Source: Algoriphagus marinus
GTDB taxonomy: Bacteria; Bacteroidota; Bacteroidia; Cytophagales; Cyclobacteriaceae
DNA length: 64,000 bases
Assembly (NCBI RefSeq): GCF_001936475.1
Contig: NZ_MSPQ01000015.1
Span: 1 to 64,000, forward strand
Direction of reading: 5' to 3'
Below are positions 27,794-36,160 of the stretch, in pieces. Each line of letters begins with the position of its first letter. Positions within the stretch are counted from its first letter, which is position 1. The notes beneath the pieces are model-generated. The model saw nothing but the letters and a program-made list of their open reading frames with translations, had not been told where the DNA came from and searched no databases. The position numbers were made by a program, and so were the translations under genes.

Positions 27794-27995
27794 TCAGGTA
27801 GTTTTGTGTAAAATTAACGCTGTGCAAAAATTGCTTATTTATTAGGTTTATTCAAATGAATCGAAATAAATCCCTAAAGTTCATCAGCTTTTATTTTGAT
27901 TGTTTTATGTTTTAAGTCCCAATCATTGAACCTGAATTTTAGTGTTTTGGGCTGATATTATTTCCAATGTTTCAATTTTGAATTTCTTAATCACC

Positions 27996-29147
27996 TCAAA
28001 AAATCGGATCCTTCAACAATCGGTTTAACGCCTCAAATAGGTCTGAATCATTTTTCGCGAAGCAAAATCTCAGAATCTTATGATCGGTTTTATCCTGGAA
28101 AAAAACTGAAATAGGAATGCAGGCTACTCCATAATCGGTTGTTAGCCGCTTAGCCAGAACCAAATCCGATTCATCGGACAAATTCTTATAGGATACCAAT
28201 TGAAAAAAACTTCCCTGTGCTGGTGTAAATTTAAAATCAGTGGTCTCCAGGCCCTCACAAAATAAATCCCGCTTCTTTTGGTAGAATTTTGGAAGTGACA
28301 AATAAGTATCTGGATCTTGGATAAAATCCGATATAGCATACTGAAAAGGTGTCGGCGTTGAAAAGGTGACGAATTGATGAATTTTACGAAATTCCACCGT
28401 TAGTTCTTTAGGAGCTAGGCAATACCCTATTTTCCAACCCGTCACATGAAACGTCTTTCCAAAGGAACAACACACAAAAGTTCGCTCGCGCAAAACAGGA
28501 TGCGTCATCAGGGATAAATGTGGCCGCCCATCGAACGTAATATGTTCATAGACTTCATCAGAGATTACTAAGATATTCTTGTCTTTGACAAGATCTGCCA
28601 AATTATCCAAATCCTCCTGCGTCCAGACATATCCACCTGGATTATGAGGGGTGTTGACCATAATCAATCTGGTTTTCTTAGTCACAGCAGATTTTAGCTT
28701 TTCCCAATCCACTGAAAAATCAGGCATATTCAACGAAACAAAAACTGGAGTCCCTCCAGCAAGCTTTATAACAGGCACATATAAATCATAGGCAGGCTCC
28801 AATACAATGACTTCGTCACCAGGTAGAACCGTAGCTGTGATCGCTGCAAAAATGGCTTCTGTAGCACCGGAAACTACGGTGATTTCATCTTCAACATCGT
28901 AGCGAATCCCTGTTTCAAGTCGAACCTTTTCGGCAATTCGCTGTCTTAAAATAGGCACCCCGCTCATAGGAGCATATTGATTGTTTCCTAACCGCATATG
29001 GGTAGTCACCAAGTCCAGCAAGCCTTGATCAGCATTAAATCCAGGATAACCCTGTGAAAGATTTATTGCATGATGATCAGCAGCAAGCTTTGACATAATC
29101 GTGAAAATGGTGGTTTCAACATCAGGCAACTTTGATTCAATCAACAT
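27996..29147 (-). CDS. Class I aminotransferase, methionine aminotransferase-like, 383 aa
   Basis: A fold-type I PLP aminotransferase of the KYAT/YbdL group. It has the substrate region NLSQGYPGF, the segment SGATEAIFAA, the aspartate of LVISDEVYEH and the PLP lysine in CCSFGKTFHVTGWKIGYC. Proteins of this group use methionine or aromatic amino acids with 2-oxo acids, often for methionine salvage. The open frame extends to a TTG at 29207, but the ATG at 29147 gives the family-typical start MLIESKLPDVETTIFT and was chosen. It is divergent from the arginase-like gene and lies 203 bases before the decarboxylase gene on the same strand. Confidence 0.92.
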   Translation of the reverse strand: MLIESKLPDVETTIFTIMSKLAADHHAINLSQGYPGFNADQGLLDLVTTHMRLGNNQYAPMSGVPILRQRIAEKVRLETGIRYDVEDEITVVSGATEAIFAAITATVLPGDEVIVLEPAYDLYVPVIKLAGGTPVFVSLNMPDFSVDWEKLKSAVTKKTRLIMVNTPHNPGGYVWTQEDLDNLADLVKDKNILVISDEVYEHITFDGRPHLSLMTHPVLRERTFVCCSFGKTFHVTGWKIGYCLAPKELTVEFRKIHQFVTFSTPTPFQYAISDFIQDPDTYLSLPKFYQKKRDLFCEGLETTDFKFTPAQGSFFQLVSYKNLSDESDLVLAKRLTTDYGVACIPISVFFQDKTDHKILRFCFAKNDSDLFEALNRLLKDPIF

Positions 29148-29299
29148 GAGTAGTGTTTTTGGGTCTATTGGAAAAATACAGATTAAAAATAGTCTGAATT
29201 CCTTCAAATCTTAGCTTTTGATATAAAAATTGAGATTCTGGATTAGATATACCCTAAATCCAGTTTGGAAAGCAATCTAACTTTTCAGTCAAATTTCCC

Positions 29300-29307
29300 T
29301 ACTTTTG
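29300..29307 (+). promoter_or_regulatory. -7 box upstream of the arginase-like gene
   Basis: TACTTTTG matches TAnnTTTG. It is 42 bases before the start codon at 29350. A -33 element at the usual spacing was not seen. Confidence 0.5.
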
Positions 29308-29349
29308 CGCGGTCAATACACCCAGATATAACTTAACTATTTATCCAAA

Positions 29350-30300
29350 ATGCGTGATATTAAATTAGTAGAAGTAAGATCCGAAATCGCTGCAGGCACC
29401 AGAGGAGCTAGCTTAGGAATAGATGCATTGAAGATTGCAAGCCTAGATAAAAAGTCAAACTTCTTCACTCAGTTTGACCCAATCAATGTACAGGACGCTA
29501 ATAATTACCTTTGGAAAGGAAATAAATTTCCAAATGCGAAATATATAGATGGAGTCTACCAAGTTCTAAAAAATGTCTACTCCACTGTAGAATCACTTCG
29601 CATGGAAAAAAAATTTCCTATCATTCTGGCAGGTGATCATAGCACTGCGGCCGGCACCATCATGGGAATCAAAGCAGCAGAGCCAAAAAAACGACTTGGA
29701 GTCATTTGGATAGATGCACACGCAGATTTACATACGCCCTACACCACGCCATCAGGTAATATGCACGGAATGCCATTGGCAATGGTCTGCCAGTTGGATA
29801 ATCTGGAATGTAAAGTAAATGAGCCAACAGAGGATACCATTACCTATTGGGAAAAGATCAAAACCATCGGAGGAGACTTTCCGAAAATTCTTCCTAGCGA
29901 TATCGTTTTTATTTCAGTGAGAGATACCGAAGAGCCTGAGAATTTCCTGATCAACAAATATGGAATCAAAAATTTCAAAACGAGCGAGGTCAGAACAAAG
30001 GGAATAACGCAGATTGCTAAAGAGACTTTAGAAATCCTGAAAGATTGCGATCAAGTTTATATTTCTTTCGACGTCGATAGTTTGGATAGTTCTATTTCTA
30101 TGGGAACAGGTACTCCAGTACCAAATGGGTTGACAGTGGAAGAAGCAATTCAGTTGAACGCCGAATTAATAAAAGATAAGCGTGTATGCTGTTGGGAAAT
30201 CGTAGAAGTAAATCCAACGCTCGATTCAGAAAACACCATGGCAGAAGCCGCCTTCGAAGTCCTCGAGATCACTACGAATTCATTGGTTGAAAATTTCTAA
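29350..30300 (+). CDS. Arginase/agmatinase family ureohydrolase, arginase-like, 316 aa
   Basis: A binuclear manganese hydrolase with all metal motifs: GDHST, IDAHADLHTP and SFDVDSLD. The segment SGNMHGMPLA is the SGNxHGMP loop of arginases, which releases urea and ornithine from arginine; agmatinases differ there, but the genome also has an arginine decarboxylase upstream, so agmatine use cannot be ruled out. The DVDSLDSS reading lacks the Pro that follows DGLD in most arginases. The length is normal. It is read from its own promoter, divergent from the aminotransferase gene. Confidence 0.85.
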   Translation: MRDIKLVEVRSEIAAGTRGASLGIDALKIASLDKKSNFFTQFDPINVQDANNYLWKGNKFPNAKYIDGVYQVLKNVYSTVESLRMEKKFPIILAGDHSTAAGTIMGIKAAEPKKRLGVIWIDAHADLHTPYTTPSGNMHGMPLAMVCQLDNLECKVNEPTEDTITYWEKIKTIGGDFPKILPSDIVFISVRDTEEPENFLINKYGIKNFKTSEVRTKGITQIAKETLEILKDCDQVYISFDVDSLDSSISMGTGTPVPNGLTVEEAIQLNAELIKDKRVCCWEIVEVNPTLDSENTMAEAAFEVLEITTNSLVENF

Positions 30301-30361
30301 TTTTAGCATCTTTAATTAAAAAAATTTCAAACCACAAAGCACGCTAAGGAGCACAAAGGGA

Positions 30362-30772
30362 ATGGAAGATTTCAGTTTTTTATCAGAAGATGAACTTAGC
30401 AATAAAGTTATTGGAGTTGCTATTGATGTTCACAATCAATTGGGGCCTGGATTATTAGAAAATGTTTACAAGCAAGTTCTTCATCATAAACTTTTAAAGG
30501 AAGGTCTTTTAGTGGAAATAGAAAAATCAATGCCTATCCAAATTGACGAAATCTATCTTGACTTAGGATATAAAATCGATCTCTTGGTTGAGAAAAAGCT
30601 AGTCTTGGAATTGAAATCTGTAAAAGAGATTACCAATGTCCATGTAGCTCAAGCATTAAATTATTTGAAAATGGGGAATTTTAAATTGGGTCTAATCCTA
30701 AATTTTAATGTATTGCAAATGAAAACCGGAATCAAAAGAGTGATATTATCAAAAGGCCCAAGGCAGTTCTAA
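30362..30772 (+). CDS. GxxExxY family protein, 136 aa
   Basis: A small protein of the GxxExxY family (PF13366 type), named from the motif that here reads GLLENVY near residues 32-38. The family shows an endonuclease-like alpha/beta fold with conserved VIGVAIDVHNQLGPG near the start, YKIDLLVEKKLVLELKSV in the middle (a D-x-n-E-x-K pattern like PD-D/ExK nucleases) and ALNYLKMGNFKLGLILNFN at the end. No function is established. Family members occur in many copies per genome and often sit between short repeats, as here. The nuclease resemblance is suggestive only. Confidence 0.92.
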   Translation: MEDFSFLSEDELSNKVIGVAIDVHNQLGPGLLENVYKQVLHHKLLKEGLLVEIEKSMPIQIDEIYLDLGYKIDLLVEKKLVLELKSVKEITNVHVAQALNYLKMGNFKLGLILNFNVLQMKTGIKRVILSKGPRQF

Positions 30773-30786
30773 AATCATACTTTGTG

Positions 30787-30794
30787 TAACTTTG
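30787..30794 (+). promoter_or_regulatory. -7 box for argS inside the downstream repeat
   Basis: TAACTTTG matches TAnnTTTG and lies 42 bases before the argS start codon at 30836. It is part of the inverted repeat that follows the GxxExxY gene, so the repeat may carry the argS promoter. Confidence 0.5.
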
Positions 30795-30835
30795 CGCCCT
30801 TTGCGGTATAAAAACCTATTGTAGTAAAATCAAAT

Positions 30836-32626
30836 ATGAACATACAAGAATCAATACTAGCTGGGGTACAACTGGCATTTCAGAATATATTCAATGCTGA
30901 TGTTCCTTTGGATCAATTGGCACTTGCGCCTACTCGGAAAGAGTTTGAAGGAACTTATACTTTTGTAGTCTTTCCTTTTTTGAAAATTTCTCAAACGACT
31001 CCTGAGAATACAGCAAATCAAATCGGCTCCTACCTTCAGGAAAATGTTCCCGAGGTTGCAGGTTTCAATGTGGTGAAAGGATTTCTAAATCTGGAATTGA
31101 ATAATCAAATCTGGATTGGAGTTTTTCAACAATTGCTTTTAAATAAAAATCTTGGGCAACTGCCTCCTAACGGGCAAAAGGTAATGGTAGAGTATTCCTC
31201 TCCCAATACCAATAAGCCACTTCACCTTGGCCACCTGCGAAATAACTTTCTTGGATATTCTGTTTCCCAAATCTTGAAAGCAAACGGATATGAGGTGATC
31301 AAAGCCAATCTGGTGAATGATCGTGGTATCCACATTTGCAAGTCTATGGTGGCCTACCAGCACTTTGGTAATGGAGAAACTCCTAAAAGTTCAGGTTTAA
31401 AAGGAGATCATTTGGCTGGAAAATATTACGTGATTTTTGATCAGGAATATAAAAAGCAAATCGCCGAACTGGTAGCCTCGGGGCAAACCCAGGATGAAGC
31501 CAAAAAGAATGCTCCAATCCTACTCGAAGCACAGGAGATGCTTCGAAAATGGGAAGCTCATGATGAAGAAGTCGTTTCACTTTGGAAATTGATGAACGAA
31601 TGGGTTTATGCTGGTTTTGATGAAACCTACAAGCGCATGGGAGTGGATTTTGATAAGTTTTATTACGAATCTGACACCTATCTTTTAGGGAAAGACATCG
31701 TAGAGGAAGGACTTGAAAAAGGAGTTTTCTTCAAAAAAGAAAATGGCTCCGTATGGGTAGACTTGACAGCCGAAGGACTGGATGAGAAGCTTGTACTTCG
31801 GGGGGATGGTACTTCAGTCTACATTACTCAGGATATGGGAACAGCGGATTTGAAATACGAAGATTTCAAGATCGACAAATCTGTTTATGTCGTTGGTAAT
31901 GAACAAGATTACCATTTCGATGTATTGTATAAGATCATGCGGAAATTAGGCCGTCCTTATGGAGATGGATTGTTTCATCTTTCTTATGGAATGGTGGATC
32001 TGCCTACAGGAAAAATGAAATCCCGTGAGGGAACAGTGGTGGATGCAGATGAATTGATGCAGGAAATGGTGGATACAGCAGAGAGCCACACCAAGGAACT
32101 TGGCAAAATCGAAGGCTTCAATCCTGACCAAGCGACTGAACTTTACGAAATGTTAGGTTTAGGAGCTTTGAAATATTTCTTACTCAAAGTGGACCCTAAA
32201 AAGCGAATGCTTTTCAATCCTCAAGAGTCTATAGAGTTTCAGGGAAACACAGGTCCTTTTATACAATATTCCCATGCTCGAATCGCTTCTATTTTAAGAA
32301 AAGCAAAGCAAATTGGAATTGAATACCATCAGGTAGATTTTTCTAAGGTAAATAAGGTGGAAGATTCTGAAGCTGCTCTTATTTTCCTTTTGAACGATTT
32401 TGAAAAGAAGATTGCCCAAGCTGGAGAGTCTTATTCTCCTTCCATTATTGCGCAGTATCTGTTTGATTTGGCAAAAGAATACAATCGATTCTATGCAGAT
32501 GTTCCGATTTTTCTAGAAAACGATCCGGCCATTGTAGCTTTTCGAGTTGCACTTTCCGACCTTACCGCTCAAACAATAAAAAAAGGAATGAGTTTACTCG
32601 GTATCTCCGTACCGGAAAGAATGTAA
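30836..32626 (+). CDS. argS: Arginine-tRNA ligase, 596 aa
   Basis: A class I synthetase that charges tRNA(Arg). It begins with the Arg-specific tRNA-binding domain (about 1-115), then the catalytic domain with the HIGH-type motif KPLHLGHLRNN, ending in the KMSKS-type segment GKMKSREGT, and a C-terminal anticodon-binding helical domain (about 475-596). Length and motifs are complete. It is read in the same direction as the next two genes, with a 21-base gap to the glutathione peroxidase gene. Confidence 0.97.
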   Translation: MNIQESILAGVQLAFQNIFNADVPLDQLALAPTRKEFEGTYTFVVFPFLKISQTTPENTANQIGSYLQENVPEVAGFNVVKGFLNLELNNQIWIGVFQQLLLNKNLGQLPPNGQKVMVEYSSPNTNKPLHLGHLRNNFLGYSVSQILKANGYEVIKANLVNDRGIHICKSMVAYQHFGNGETPKSSGLKGDHLAGKYYVIFDQEYKKQIAELVASGQTQDEAKKNAPILLEAQEMLRKWEAHDEEVVSLWKLMNEWVYAGFDETYKRMGVDFDKFYYESDTYLLGKDIVEEGLEKGVFFKKENGSVWVDLTAEGLDEKLVLRGDGTSVYITQDMGTADLKYEDFKIDKSVYVVGNEQDYHFDVLYKIMRKLGRPYGDGLFHLSYGMVDLPTGKMKSREGTVVDADELMQEMVDTAESHTKELGKIEGFNPDQATELYEMLGLGALKYFLLKVDPKKRMLFNPQESIEFQGNTGPFIQYSHARIASILRKAKQIGIEYHQVDFSKVNKVEDSEAALIFLLNDFEKKIAQAGESYSPSIIAQYLFDLAKEYNRFYADVPIFLENDPAIVAFRVALSDLTAQTIKKGMSLLGISVPERM

Positions 32627-32647
32627 AATAAATAAGCATATTAGAAT

Positions 32648-33235
32648 ATGAAAAGTCTTCTCAGTATCATTTCAATAATACTATTTGCCTGTCAGCAACC
32701 TGCTACTCGTCCTGAAGGTATGGATTCAATACTTACATCAAATTCCGAAAATTCAATGGAAAGTTCTTTTTACGATTTTAAAATGAAGGATATCAACGGC
32801 AAAGAAGTTGATTTCAGCTCATTCAAAGGAAAGAAGATCATGATTGTCAATGTGGCCTCCAAATGTGGCTACACCAATCAATATGCAGCCTTACAAGAAT
32901 TGTATGCTGCGCATGGTGATGATATTGTCGTTTTAGGTTTTCCAGCAAATAATTTTGGTGGCCAAGAACCAGGCAGCAATGATGAGATCAAAGAATTTTG
33001 TTCCACAGAATATGGAGTTACTTTTCCAATGTTTGAAAAGATCTCTGTGAAAGGCTTTGACAAGCATCCGCTTTACCGTTGGCTTTCTGATCCCCAACTG
33101 AATGGCTGGAATGACAAAGAGCCAGGGTGGAATTTCTGTAAATATTTGATTGATGAGAAAGGTGAGTTAATCAAATTCTTGCCTTCTTCTGTTGCTCCTT
33201 TGGACGAAGAAATCCTTGAATTTGTAGGTGTTTGA
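32648..33235 (+). CDS. Glutathione peroxidase-like lipoprotein, 195 aa
   Basis: A thiol peroxidase of the GPx family with a Cys rather than Sec at the active site: NVASKCGYTNQY carries the peroxidatic Cys, LGFPANNFGGQEPG the Gln, and GWNFCKYLID the Trp. The N-terminus has a lipobox LLFAC-type end (IILFAC), so the enzyme is exported and anchored, probably protecting the envelope from peroxides; reductants there are more likely thioredoxin-like proteins than glutathione. It lies between argS (21-base gap) and menA (17-base gap). Confidence 0.92.
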   Translation: MKSLLSIISIILFACQQPATRPEGMDSILTSNSENSMESSFYDFKMKDINGKEVDFSSFKGKKIMIVNVASKCGYTNQYAALQELYAAHGDDIVVLGFPANNFGGQEPGSNDEIKEFCSTEYGVTFPMFEKISVKGFDKHPLYRWLSDPQLNGWNDKEPGWNFCKYLIDEKGELIKFLPSSVAPLDEEILEFVGV

Positions 33236-33252
33236 TTGATCGGTTCGACTGA

Positions 33253-34164
33253 GTGAAAGCTATTATTCATACCAAAAAAGAAGCCTGGTTGCACGCAATC
33301 AGGCTTCGTACTTTACCACTTGCTCTGGCTAGTATTTTTGCCGGTTCTTTTTTGGCAGCAAATCTCGATGTCTTTCGTTGGGAGATTCTGGTATTAGCTT
33401 CATTGACCACCATTTTTCTCCAAATCCTTTCCAATCTCTCCAATGATTACGGAGATACAATAAATGGTGCCGACCATGCAGAGCGCCAAGGTCCCGTTAG
33501 AGCCGTCCAGTCGGGTTTGATTTCGCTTTCTGAAATGAAGAAAGCAATGTATCTCTTCGGGGCTTTGTCCCTGGTTTCTGGTTTACTGTTGCTTTTCTTT
33601 GCAGTGCAGAGCTTAATCCTTTTTGGAATATTTCTAGGCCTGGGTATAGCTGCCATTTGGGCTGCTATTACTTACACTTCTGGAACTAATCCATACGGAT
33701 ATGCCGGATTGGGTGATATCTCTGTTTTCATTTTCTTTGGACTTTTAGGTGTATTTGGAACCTTCTTTCTTCATAGCCTGACAATAGATTTTTCTGCACT
33801 TTGGATTGCCATCGCATTGGGATTATTTAGCACTGCCGTACTCAACATAAATAATATCAGGGATATAGAGTCTGATTCTACTGCAGGCAAAAAATCGATC
33901 CCAGTCAGAATTGGAAAGAAAGCGGCCATTCGATACAATTGGTTTTTAATCCTGGGAGGAAATATTTCTCTTGTACTATTTGTAATTATCAGTGGGTCCT
34001 GGAGTTCATTTTTAGCATTGCTGGCCTTACCAATAATGATCGCTGTAGGATTGGGAGTTCAGAAAGGGGAAGACTCCAAAAGCATTGATCCATATTTGAA
34101 AAAGATGGCTTTGAGCACACTTTTATGGACAATCCTGTTCGGAATAGGGTTGATATTTCTCTAG
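33253..34164 (+). CDS. menA: 1,4-dihydroxy-2-naphthoate polyprenyltransferase, 303 aa
   Basis: A membrane prenyltransferase of the UbiA family that attaches the isoprenoid chain to DHNA in menaquinone synthesis. It has about eight membrane helices and the two aspartate-rich motifs: NLSNDYGDTINGADH (first) and NNIRDIESDSTAGK (second). It starts with GTG at 33253, which directly follows an in-frame TGA (33250-33252), so no earlier start is possible. The other men genes are not in this window. It lies 17 bases after the peroxidase gene. Confidence 0.93.
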   Translation: MKAIIHTKKEAWLHAIRLRTLPLALASIFAGSFLAANLDVFRWEILVLASLTTIFLQILSNLSNDYGDTINGADHAERQGPVRAVQSGLISLSEMKKAMYLFGALSLVSGLLLLFFAVQSLILFGIFLGLGIAAIWAAITYTSGTNPYGYAGLGDISVFIFFGLLGVFGTFFLHSLTIDFSALWIAIALGLFSTAVLNINNIRDIESDSTAGKKSIPVRIGKKAAIRYNWFLILGGNISLVLFVIISGSWSSFLALLALPIMIAVGLGVQKGEDSKSIDPYLKKMALSTLLWTILFGIGLIFL

Positions 34165-34175
34165 TTTTTTTCCAT

Positions 34176-34217
34176 AACCACCAAGGACGCGGAGGCAAAA
34201 CCAAGGACGCAAAGATT
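34176..34217. repeat. Degenerate ACCAAGGACGC repeat, two units
   Basis: Two units of the dispersed family, ACCAAGGACGCGGAGGCAAA and ACCAAGGACGCAAAGATTC, follow menA immediately. They resemble the repeat that brackets the GxxExxY gene but with AAGG in place of CAAAG. Confidence 0.6.
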
Positions 34218-34632
34218 CATAGTTTTCGAAGTTTTTGCTCACTTAAATCTGCCTGAACCGAATTTTAATCAGCAAGTTTAAGTAAGAAATCAAAAAATAG
34301 CCTATCGAAGAGATTTATAAAAGTCATATGCAAAGCGTACAGAACAAATGGATGCAAATCGCAGAAAGGCCTACTTTAGGGCCTCAGGTTACAAATACCA
34401 TTTGGAAAACGGTTCCAAAAGCAAGAGGATAATAATGGAATTTGATTTTAACCAACAAATTTATTGAGGTTTTCACGGAAGGTACAAAGGCTATAATTCC
34501 AAAATTGAAGGATTTAAAAATTGAATGATTAAGTCAGATCATACTAACACTTAGTTTTGATTTTCAAAACAGCTTACATTCCTAGCCAAGATTTACTTTA
34601 AACGAATCTGCCACATTCCCTCTCCAACAAAA

Positions 34633-34640
34633 TAACTTTG
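34633..34640 (+). promoter_or_regulatory. -7 box for the universal stress protein gene
   Basis: TAACTTTG matches TAnnTTTG and lies 76 bases before the start codon. A -33 element is not clear. Confidence 0.45.
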
Positions 34641-34715
34641 CCCCGAAAACCTGATAAAAATCCTTTTTTTGTTCTCCTTTTTCAGGTAATTTGGAGAAAC
34701 TAAAAATCCAGAATT

Positions 34716-35567
34716 ATGACCAAGATTCTTATTCCTTTCGACTTTTCTGAGCAGGCAAATTATGCGTTAGACTTTTCCGTAGCCATCGCCAAGAAATTCA
34801 ATAACGTACATCTTGAAGTAGTACATGTCATGGAGATCCCGACCTCAACCACAGTAGGTACAATGGGAGGAGGTGAAATGCTGCCAGATATGGAAAATCA
34901 GATTTTCTTTATAGAACTGATGAACAAAAGGAAATCTCAAATTGATGAATTAAAAGAAAAGCATTTATCTGAATCTTATACCTTTTCGGCAAAAATTAAA
35001 CTCGGAAATGCTTTCAAAAACATTTCAGAATCAATCAATGAAGAAAATCCGGATCTGGTCGTGATGGGTTCAAAAGGAACTAGTGGAATGGAAGAAGTCC
35101 TGGTAGGAAGCAACACAGAAAAAATTGTCCGCACTGCCTCCTGTCCCGTCGTCACCATAAAATCAGCTCAAGATCCTGATAATATAAATAAAATCGTTTT
35201 TGCGAGTGATTTTAGAGAAGATAATGATGAGGTTGCGGCCAGGATGAAGCGACTTCAGGATCTTCTGGATGCGCAACTTTATTTTGTTATTGTAAATACA
35301 CCTGGAAATTTCGAAACCAGCAGAGATTCCATTAAAAGGATCAGATCCTTTGCCCATAAATATGGCTTCAATGATGTGACGGCAGAGATATATAATTCAG
35401 ATTCGGAAGAAAGCGGCATTATCGAATTTGCTGAAGATGTAAATGCTGATCTGATTGCTATGGCTACACATGGTCGAACAGGATTTCTCCATCTGATTAC
35501 CGGAAGTATTGCTGAAGATGTAGTCAACCATTCCCAACGACCTGTTTGGACATTTAAGACGAAATAA
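34716..35567 (+). CDS. Tandem universal stress protein, 283 aa
   Basis: Two UspA domains are fused in tandem. The first (about 1-146) has the ATP-binding glycine motif VMGSKGTSGMEEVLVGSN, the second (about 155-283) ATHGRTGFLHLITGSIAED. Both keep the Gly-rich loop, so both may bind ATP. These cytoplasmic proteins help cells survive stress and stationary phase. It lies 114 bases upstream of the SUI1-type gene, with a repeat-rich gap between them. Confidence 0.95.
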   Translation: MTKILIPFDFSEQANYALDFSVAIAKKFNNVHLEVVHVMEIPTSTTVGTMGGGEMLPDMENQIFFIELMNKRKSQIDELKEKHLSESYTFSAKIKLGNAFKNISESINEENPDLVVMGSKGTSGMEEVLVGSNTEKIVRTASCPVVTIKSAQDPDNINKIVFASDFREDNDEVAARMKRLQDLLDAQLYFVIVNTPGNFETSRDSIKRIRSFAHKYGFNDVTAEIYNSDSEESGIIEFAEDVNADLIAMATHGRTGFLHLITGSIAEDVVNHSQRPVWTFKTK

Positions 35568-35681
35568 GGAGGTTGGAAGCAGGAAGTTGGAAGTGTAAAG
35601 TTGAAAGGTTATAGTTAATAAAGTCAACGAACAACCGAAAACTAATAATCGACAACCGCAAAGGGCATCAAACAATCAACT
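35568..35681. repeat. Low-complexity repeats before the SUI1 gene
   Basis: GGTTGGAAGCAGGAAGTTGG shows repeated GTTGGAAG motifs at 35570-35592, and ACCGCAAAGGGC (35655-35666) repeats 12 bases of the inverted copy after the GxxExxY gene exactly. CAACCGAAAACTAAT at 35632-35646 is nearly repeated near 36827. None encodes a plausible gene. Confidence 0.6.
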
Positions 35682-36035
35682 ATGGCAAAGAAAAGTAACG
35701 ACTGGAAAAAGCGAGATGGAGTGGTCTATTCGACGAGCGATGAGTTCGAATTCCAAACTCCTTCTTCAGAAGAAGAGGAAACTTTAGCACCAAATCAGCA
35801 ACACCTCAAGGTCATGCTGGACAAGAAAGCTAGAGCTGGAAAGAAAGTGACCTTGGTCGAGGGCTTTATTGGGAACGAGGTAGAATTAGCGATCCTCGGC
35901 AAACTCCTAAAAAACAAATGTGGCGTAGGTGGCTCTGCCAAAGATGGAGAAATTCTTATCCAAGGCGATCATCGGGATAAGGTGGTCGAGATTCTTCAGG
36001 CAGAAGGGTACAAAGCCAAAAAAGCAGGTGGTTGA
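35682..36035 (+). CDS. SUI1/YciH-family translation factor, 117 aa
   Basis: The C-terminal half (about 40-117) is a SUI1 domain, with VTLVEGFIG, LGKLLKNKCGVGG and ILIQGDHRDKVVEIL; the N-terminal 40 residues are charged and probably disordered. The family is related to eukaryotic eIF1 and in bacteria (YciH) affects start-codon choice under stress. Its stop codon overlaps, by the shared A of TGATG, the ATG of the following SGNH hydrolase frame, which would make the two translationally coupled. Confidence 0.9.
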   Translation: MAKKSNDWKKRDGVVYSTSDEFEFQTPSSEEEETLAPNQQHLKVMLDKKARAGKKVTLVEGFIGNEVELAILGKLLKNKCGVGGSAKDGEILIQGDHRDKVVEILQAEGYKAKKAGG

Positions 36036-36106
36036 TGGCTAATATCAACCCCTCCTACTTACTTTTTCAATCTCGACTTTTCCCACTTTTACCCTACCTG
36101 ATCTAA
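36035..36106 (+). pseudogene. 5' fragment of the SGNH hydrolase gene, ended by an in-frame TAA
   Basis: An ATG at 36035-36037 shares one base with the SUI1 stop codon. It reads 23 codons (ending LLFQSRLFPLLPYLI) and meets TAA at 36104-36106. The same frame then continues open to 36766 and carries the hydrolase. The residues after the stop (GPKLPPQSEK) look like the normal pre-domain linker of the family, so this is likely the true beginning of the gene. Confidence 0.65.
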
Positions 36107-36160
36107 GAAGCGGATAAGATCAGTAAATCTGGCCCTAAACTTCCCCCGCAATCTGAAAAG

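Larger units (their letters stand above)
30331..30807. repeat. Inverted-repeat-bracketed unit around the GxxExxY gene
   Basis: A 28-base copy (30331-30358, starting ACCACAAAGCACGC) just before the gene and an inverted copy (30780-30807) just after it match at 21 of 28 positions when one is reversed. The unit therefore looks like a small cassette: repeat, one gene, inverted repeat. Related fragments are scattered at 34176-39075. Confidence 0.75.
34165..34715. other. Gene-poor region with repeat fragments and a short open frame
   Basis: Between menA and the stress-protein gene there is no confident gene. It holds ACCAAGGACGC-type repeats (34176-34217), a fragment like GGTTTTCACGGAAGG (34468-34490), a low-complexity AAAATTG-rich stretch (34500-34532), and a 34-codon frame (ATG 34328 to TAA 34430-34432, reading MQSVQNKWMQIAERPT) of unknown meaning. 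A -7 box TAACTTTG for the next gene is at 34633-34640. Confidence 0.6.

Noticed and set aside
32648..33235. Selenocysteine in the glutathione peroxidase
   Set aside because: The active-site codon is TGT (Cys) in NVASKCGYTN, not an in-frame TGA.
35568..35640. GTTGGAAG repeats considered as a CRISPR array
   Set aside because: Units are too short and irregular, no spacers of constant length and no cas gene in the window.
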